Assembly: GCA_023666615.1 (NCBI GenBank)
Contig: JAMPBQ010000008.1
Location: forward strand, 1-64,000
Reading direction: 5' to 3'
Source of the DNA: Clostridium sp.
GTDB taxonomy: Bacteria; Bacteroidota; Bacteroidia; Bacteroidales; Muribaculaceae
Length of the DNA stretch: 64,000 nt
Shown: one piece after another, positions 60,126-64,000 of the stretch
Layout of the letters: every line of letters begins with the position of its first letter
Position numbering within the stretch: the stretch's first letter is position 1
Position numbers and translations under genes: made by a program
Notes under the pieces: generated by a model
Told to the model about the DNA's origin: nothing
Seen by the model: the letters and a program-made list of their open reading frames with translations, nothing else
The model's database searches: none

Positions 60126-61421
60126 CTATTGGCGGAGGAGGTCGTAGACGCCGTAGAACTTAGCGGCTATCTTGTCGTTGCAAAGATTTCCGATAGACCC
60201 GGCATGGGTGTGACGCACCATTTTTACGGGCTTGAATGCGCCATTGGCCACGTCCAGGCCAACCTTGCGATAGGCTTCGCGGAAGGGCATGCCGGAAAGA
60301 GTGAGGCGATTTACCTCTTCGACAGTGAATAGGTAGTCATAAACGGGGCTTTCGAGGATATCGGACTTTACAATTATGTGGCCCAACATGAAATCAGCCA
60401 TTTTAAGGCATTGGCGCATTTCGGTGAAGGCCGGGAAAAGAATGTCCTTCAGCAATTGGAGGTCGCGGTTGTAACCGAGGGGGAGATTGGCGGTGAGGAG
60501 GGCTATTTCGTTTTGGATTGACTGAAGGCGGTTGCTCTTGCCGCGCATAATCTCAAATACATCGGGATTCTTCTTATGCGGCATAATGGACGAACCCGTG
60601 GTGAACTCGTCGGGGAAAGAAATGAAGCCGAAATTCTGGCACATCCACATGCAGGCATCCATTGCGAGATGGCCAAGGGTAGAGGCAATCGCAGAAATGG
60701 CCATAGCCGCCGCGCGCTCAGTCTTGCCGCGTGACATTTGGGCCGCAACCACATTGTAATGCAAATCCCTGAAGCCAAGCAGGCGAGTGGTCAGCTCCCT
60801 GTCAAGGGGAAAGGACGAGCCATATCCGGCGGCAGAGCCGAGGGGATTTTGATTGGCGATATTATAGGCGGCCAACAGCACCTGCATATCATCGGCAAGA
60901 GCTTCGGCGTAAGCGCCAAACCAAAGGCCAAAAGAGGAAGGCATGGCCACTTGCAGATGGGTATATCCCGGCATCAGCTTATCCTTGTGCTCCTCACTGA
61001 GGGCCTGCAGCCTCTTGAAAAGGGCCTCGACGTCGGAGGCCAGCATGCGAAGCTCGTCACGGGCGAAAAGCTTAAGATCGACCAGCACCTGATCGTTGCG
61101 CGAACGACCGGAATGAATCTTCTTGCCTACGTCGCCAAGCTTTGCCGTCAGCATGAACTCCACTTGGGAATGCACGTCCTCCACGCCAGGCTCAATCTTA
61201 AATTCACCACGCTCAATCATATCGGCTATTTCCTGCAGGGCTGGAAGCAGGGAGTCGAGCTCATCCTTGCTGAGCAGGCCGATGCTTTGGAGCATTTTGA
61301 TGTGTGCCATAGAGCCTTGTACGTCATATTTGGCCAGGCGCAGGTCAAGCTCGCGATCGTTGCCGACGGTGAAATCTTCAATCAGTTTGTCAGGCTCTTG
61401 GCCTTTGCTCCAGAGTTTCAT
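60126..61421 (-). CDS. argH: Argininosuccinate lyase
   Basis: The product has 431 residues. It shows the fumarase/aspartase superfamily signature GSSIMPHKKNPD with the mobile Ser-containing loop, HSGRSRNDQVLVDLKLFARD and GYTHLQVAMPSSFGLW. It splits argininosuccinate into arginine and fumarate, the last step of arginine synthesis, in the cytoplasm. Here argH is the downstream end of the cluster argF'-argB-M20-argH, 2 bp after the M20 gene. The length is somewhat less than in E. coli (457) but no motif is missing. No argG is in the window. Confidence 0.96.
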   Translation of the reverse strand: MKLWSKGQEPDKLIEDFTVGNDRELDLRLAKYDVQGSMAHIKMLQSIGLLSKDELDSLLPALQEIADMIERGEFKIEPGVEDVHSQVEFMLTAKLGDVGKKIHSGRSRNDQVLVDLKLFARDELRMLASDVEALFKRLQALSEEHKDKLMPGYTHLQVAMPSSFGLWFGAYAEALADDMQVLLAAYNIANQNPLGSAAGYGSSFPLDRELTTRLLGFRDLHYNVVAAQMSRGKTERAAAMAISAIASTLGHLAMDACMWMCQNFGFISFPDEFTTGSSIMPHKKNPDVFEIMRGKSNRLQSIQNEIALLTANLPLGYNRDLQLLKDILFPAFTEMRQCLKMADFMLGHIIVKSDILESPVYDYLFTVEEVNRLTLSGMPFREAYRKVGLDVANGAFKPVKMVRHTHAGSIGNLCNDKIAAKFYGVYDLLRQ

Positions 61422-61423
61422 AT

Positions 61424-62491
61424 TTAAATGGGGATTATTTGTTTGATTAATTGGGGATATATTGAAATGGCCGATTCTATCTCTGAAAGGAGGATATGCT
61501 CGTCGGCGCGATGGCTGCGGGAGGATTCACCCGGGCCAATTTTCAGGGATGGGATGCCGTGGAGAAGCGACATGTCGCTCGTGGTTGGAGATACGAAATG
61601 GGGGATGCCTAGGGCGGAGAAAGCCCTCCAAAGCAAAGAATCGGGACTGAGCGCCGAGGCCCAAACGCGGGTGGAGCGAGGGGTGAGCGCAGAATATTTC
61701 ATGACGGCCTGCAGCATGGCGGCCGTTTCGGAGTTGGAGTAGGCATCAGTAGTGCGCACGTCCACGACCCATTTGCAGGAGTCAGGGATAGCATTGTGCT
61801 GCCATCCGGCTTCAATCTGCGTAACGTTTACGCCAATTTTGCCCAATAGGGCGGATTCACGCGGAAATGAGAAATTTCTCACACGGTCGATGTCCTCCAT
61901 GGCGCGATAAATGGCGTTTATCCCTTCGCCCCTCGCGGCATGGCCAGTGACGCCATGCGTGACAGCGTCAAGCACGACCAAGCCCCTTTCGGCCACGGCG
62001 GCCTTCATGCCTGTGGGTTCGCCAACAATGGCCATGTCAATGCGGCAACCACGCTTTTCGAGCTCCGGCAAAAGCAGGCGGATGCCGTTTTCGCCTCCTA
62101 CTTCCTCCTCAGCGGTAATCGCGATAACTATATTTATCGGGAGGGCAAGAGACTTCAATGAAACGTAGGTTTGCAAAAGAGAGACAACAGAGGCGCCAGC
62201 ATCGTTGGATCCAAGGCCATAGAGGACGTCACCTTCAATATCGGGAGAAAAAGGATTGCGGGAATAGGATGCTGCGGGCTTTACAGTGTCAAGGTGGGAA
62301 TTAAGGAGGAGAGTAGGCTTGAGGGGGTCGAGGCTACGATATGCGCATACGTTGTTTTTTGCAAAAAACGGCTTTTCCCCGTGGGCTTCCAAATAAGCAA
62401 AAACCAATGGCGCTACAGCCTCCTCACATCTTGAGAAGGACGACGTGGCAATCATTTGCCTAAGGAGGCTGAGGGTATCGGGCCAAATCAT
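61424..62491 (-). CDS. M20 metallo-deacylase, ArgE-like (acyl-ornithine or acyl-citrulline)
   Basis: This 355-residue M20 amidohydrolase has the metal sites NSHLDTVKP, GLGSNDAGAS and EEEVGGENG (Glu base followed by Glu ligand), and a C-terminal His region SLLHGIPSLKIGPG. ArgE-type enzymes deacylate acetylornithine. In Bacteroidetes with an acylornithine carbamoyltransferase, the substrate is more likely the acylated citrulline, which must be freed before argG/argH. Acetyl versus succinyl is not visible here. The start abuts the argB stop; argH follows after 2 bp. Confidence 0.88.
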   Translation of the reverse strand: MIWPDTLSLLRQMIATSSFSRCEEAVAPLVFAYLEAHGEKPFFAKNNVCAYRSLDPLKPTLLLNSHLDTVKPAASYSRNPFSPDIEGDVLYGLGSNDAGASVVSLLQTYVSLKSLALPINIVIAITAEEEVGGENGIRLLLPELEKRGCRIDMAIVGEPTGMKAAVAERGLVVLDAVTHGVTGHAARGEGINAIYRAMEDIDRVRNFSFPRESALLGKIGVNVTQIEAGWQHNAIPDSCKWVVDVRTTDAYSNSETAAMLQAVMKYSALTPRSTRVWASALSPDSLLWRAFSALGIPHFVSPTTSDMSLLHGIPSLKIGPGESSRSHRADEHILLSEIESAISIYPQLIKQIIPI

Positions 62492-63277
62492 TTAAAGGCG
62501 AATTATCGTTCCTTCGGCCTTCGTGAGGGCGGAGGCTTGCTTAATGACAACGCTATCCACCCCCGCGGAGACGGCAGCCAGGGCGTTTTCTATTTTTGGC
62601 AACATTCCGCCGGAGACGATGCCGCCCGCCTTGCACTCGGCGAAAGTTTCGGGAGTGATCAAGTCTATTACGGAGCTTGGATCAGAAACATCGCTGAGGA
62701 CGCCGGGCTGTTCAAAGCAATAGGTGAGGGTGACGAGGCCTTGATTCGATAGGCCGATGGCCGTGGCGGCCGCGACCGTATCGGCATTGCAATTCAGGAG
62801 ATTGCCTTCGCCATCGTGCATAATGGCGCAAATGACGGGCGTAAGGCCCATGTCAAGGAAATTGGCGAGCTGGCTATCATCGACGCCACCGTCGCATATG
62901 TCGCCCACAAAGCCGTAATCAACCTCCACGCCATCCTTCACTACCGGCTTTCTCCTGTCGGCGGCGATAACGCCGGCATCGGCACCGGAGAGGCCAATGG
63001 CGTTGCAGCCAAGGGCCTGCAGCTTACTGACAATGCGCTTGTTGATCAGGCCGGCATAGACCATAGTGACGACATCGAGAGTGGCGGCGTCTGTAACGCG
63101 CCGGCCATCAATCATTTTTGTCTCAATGCCGAGAGCGGCCGCCAAACGAGTGGCCTCCTTGCCACCGCCATGCACCAGCATCTTGCGGCCGGCTATGCGG
63201 GAGAACTCTTTAAGGAAATCATTGAGGGCTTTAGGGTCGTCAACCACATTGCCCCCGATTTTTACGACATTTATCAT
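62492..63277 (-). CDS. argB: Acylglutamate kinase (acetyl- or succinyl-)
   Basis: The 261-residue amino-acid kinase has KIGGNVVDD at the start, LVHGGGKEATRLA for the glycine-rich acyl-glutamate site, GLSGADAGVIAADRRK, and a C-terminal ATP site SGGMLPKIENALAAVSAGVD. It phosphorylates the gamma-carboxylate of N-acylglutamate, the second step of arginine synthesis. In Bacteroides the acyl group is reported to be succinyl, so this may be N-succinylglutamate kinase. Its ATG overlaps the argF' stop by 4 bp and its stop abuts the M20 start. Confidence 0.94.
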   Translation of the reverse strand: MINVVKIGGNVVDDPKALNDFLKEFSRIAGRKMLVHGGGKEATRLAAALGIETKMIDGRRVTDAATLDVVTMVYAGLINKRIVSKLQALGCNAIGLSGADAGVIAADRRKPVVKDGVEVDYGFVGDICDGGVDDSQLANFLDMGLTPVICAIMHDGEGNLLNCNADTVAAATAIGLSNQGLVTLTYCFEQPGVLSDVSDPSSVIDLITPETFAECKAGGIVSGGMLPKIENALAAVSAGVDSVVIKQASALTKAEGTIIRL

Positions 63278-64000
63278 AGGGATTCCAGCATGCGTTTGAG
63301 CACAGTCTGTGCGGAAATTTCACGATTGGCGGCTTCAGGAATAACAAGGCTGCGTTCGCTTTCAATGACATCGTCAGTGACAATCATGTTGCGGCGGACG
63401 GGAAGGCAGTGCATGAAGAAGGCATTGTCGGTGAGGCTCATTTTTTCGGCATTGACAGTCCAATCCATATCCTTGCTCAGCACCTTTCCATAATTGTCGC
63501 CGGCGAAGGCCGACCAATTCTTAGCGTATACGAAATCGGCGCCCTCCAAGGCTTTGCGCTGGTCATATACAACGGGCGCATCACCAACAAATTCAGGAGC
63601 GAGCTCATAGCCATGGGGGTGTGTGATAACGAAATCGACGTCAGCCGCGTTCATCCATTCGGCGAAAGAATTGGGCACCGCTTGGGGGAGGGCTTTGGGG
63701 TGGGGAGCCCAAGTAAGGACAACCTTTGGGCGAGGCTTCGACTTATGCTCCTCGATTGTTATAAGGTCGGCAAAGGCTTGGAGAGGGTGGCGAGTGGCTG
63801 ACTCCATGCTGAATACGGGGCGGCCGCTGTGGAGGATGAATTGCGAAAGGATGTTCTCGCTATAATCAGCCTCCTTGTCGACGAGGCCGGCGAAAGACCT
63901 AACGCCGATAATGTCGCAATAGCTTGCCATAACGGGAATCGCCTCAAGCAGATGTTCGGCCTTGTCGCCATCCATAATGACGCCGCGCTCGGTCTCAAGC
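63274..64000 (-). CDS. Acylornithine carbamoyltransferase, partial (5' end outside)
   Basis: This is the last 242 codons or so of the gene; the frame is open at the right edge (ETERGVIMDGDKAEHL). It carries HPLQAFADLITIEEH, the binding signature of carbamoyltransferases, and FFMHCLPVRRN, the HCLP motif. The layout, with LVDKEADYSENILSQFI and NWSAFAGDNYGKVLS, matches N-acetyl/N-succinylornithine transcarbamylases of Bacteroidetes and Xanthomonas rather than plain OTCase. It makes acyl-citrulline from acylornithine and carbamoyl phosphate. The residue that distinguishes acetyl from succinyl is in the missing N-terminal part. Confidence 0.9.
   Translation of the reverse strand, partial: LETERGVIMDGDKAEHLLEAIPVMASYCDIIGVRSFAGLVDKEADYSENILSQFILHSGRPVFSMESATRHPLQAFADLITIEEHKSKPRPKVVLTWAPHPKALPQAVPNSFAEWMNAADVDFVITHPHGYELAPEFVGDAPVVYDQRKALEGADFVYAKNWSAFAGDNYGKVLSKDMDWTVNAEKMSLTDNAFFMHCLPVRRNMIVTDDVIESERSLVIPEAANREISAQTVLKRMLESL

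Noticed and set aside
1..64000. CRISPR arrays, tRNA or rRNA genes, transposases, prophage
   Set aside because: No regularly spaced identical repeats, tRNA-like cloverleaf (other than tmRNA), rRNA block, DDE transposase, integrase or phage structural gene was recognised.

Overview
The window looks like a chromosome segment of a gut-type Bacteroidales, most likely near the Muribaculaceae. The pointers are TAnnTTTG promoter boxes (often with TTTG about 20 bp upstream), cydAB preceded by a DUF4492 gene, DUF5606, GSCFA and 6-bladed-propeller proteins, a PorE-like OmpA protein, a tmRNA tag ending NNYALAA, and arginine genes using an acyl-ornithine carbamoyltransferase. Most genes are near 50% GC. 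The defence methylase core, a glycosyltransferase and a restriction-modification pair are visibly AT-richer. No rRNA, tRNA, CRISPR array, transposase or prophage was seen.

Layout. 1-5.9 kb: the 5' end of a RelA/SpoT-like gene and a giant alpha-2-macroglobulin-like protein (minus). 5.9-7.6 kb: a three-gene HipB-HipS-HipT toxin-antitoxin operon (minus). 7.7-9.9 kb: a lipoprotein and a PagL-like lipid A deacylase (plus). 9.9-10.2 kb: crcB (minus). 10.4-18.4 kb: a five-gene minus-strand defence island (type III-like Mod and Res, a 72-aa protein, a DndD-like ATPase, and a HerA-type ATPase with a possible DndE-like N-terminus), preceded by an unexplained structured region. 19.3-24.3 kb: a rhodanese lipoprotein with an apparent frameshift, a PH-domain protein, a TonB-dependent receptor, AlkD, YdeI-like and tmRNA. 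24.4-27.6 kb: DUF4492-cydA-cydB. 27.9-31.8 kb: a GH43-like enzyme, then GSCFA and PorE-like genes (minus). 31.9-41.8 kb: a five-gene efflux operon with two different RND permeases flanking a TolC gene (minus). 42.2-46.5 kb: reverse rubrerythrin, DUF5606, Yip1, smpB, glycosyltransferase, lipoprotein. 47.2-55.4 kb: a translationally coupled glycan operon (GH89, HGSNAT-like acetyltransferase, GH92, GH28, histidine phosphatase). 55.5-58.1 kb: Dam methylase plus AlwI-like endonuclease. 58.1-60.1 kb: L,D-transpeptidase and GT2. 60.1-64 kb: arginine genes argH, an M20 deacylase, argB and partial argF' (minus).

The strongest candidate for a little-described system is the 10.4-18.4 kb island. It couples a beta-class m6A methylase and a helicase-nuclease to Dnd-like ATPases, but the window has no DndA, DndB or DndC. 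Its methylase carries an AT-rich block lying between the two catalytic motifs. Other points worth checking are the HipBST operon with repeats at both starts, a T8G9 tract just upstream of the efflux promoter, the adjacent bacterial counterparts of lysosomal HGSNAT and NAGLU, three copies of a hairpin repeat, and a 29-bp direct repeat around one of them.
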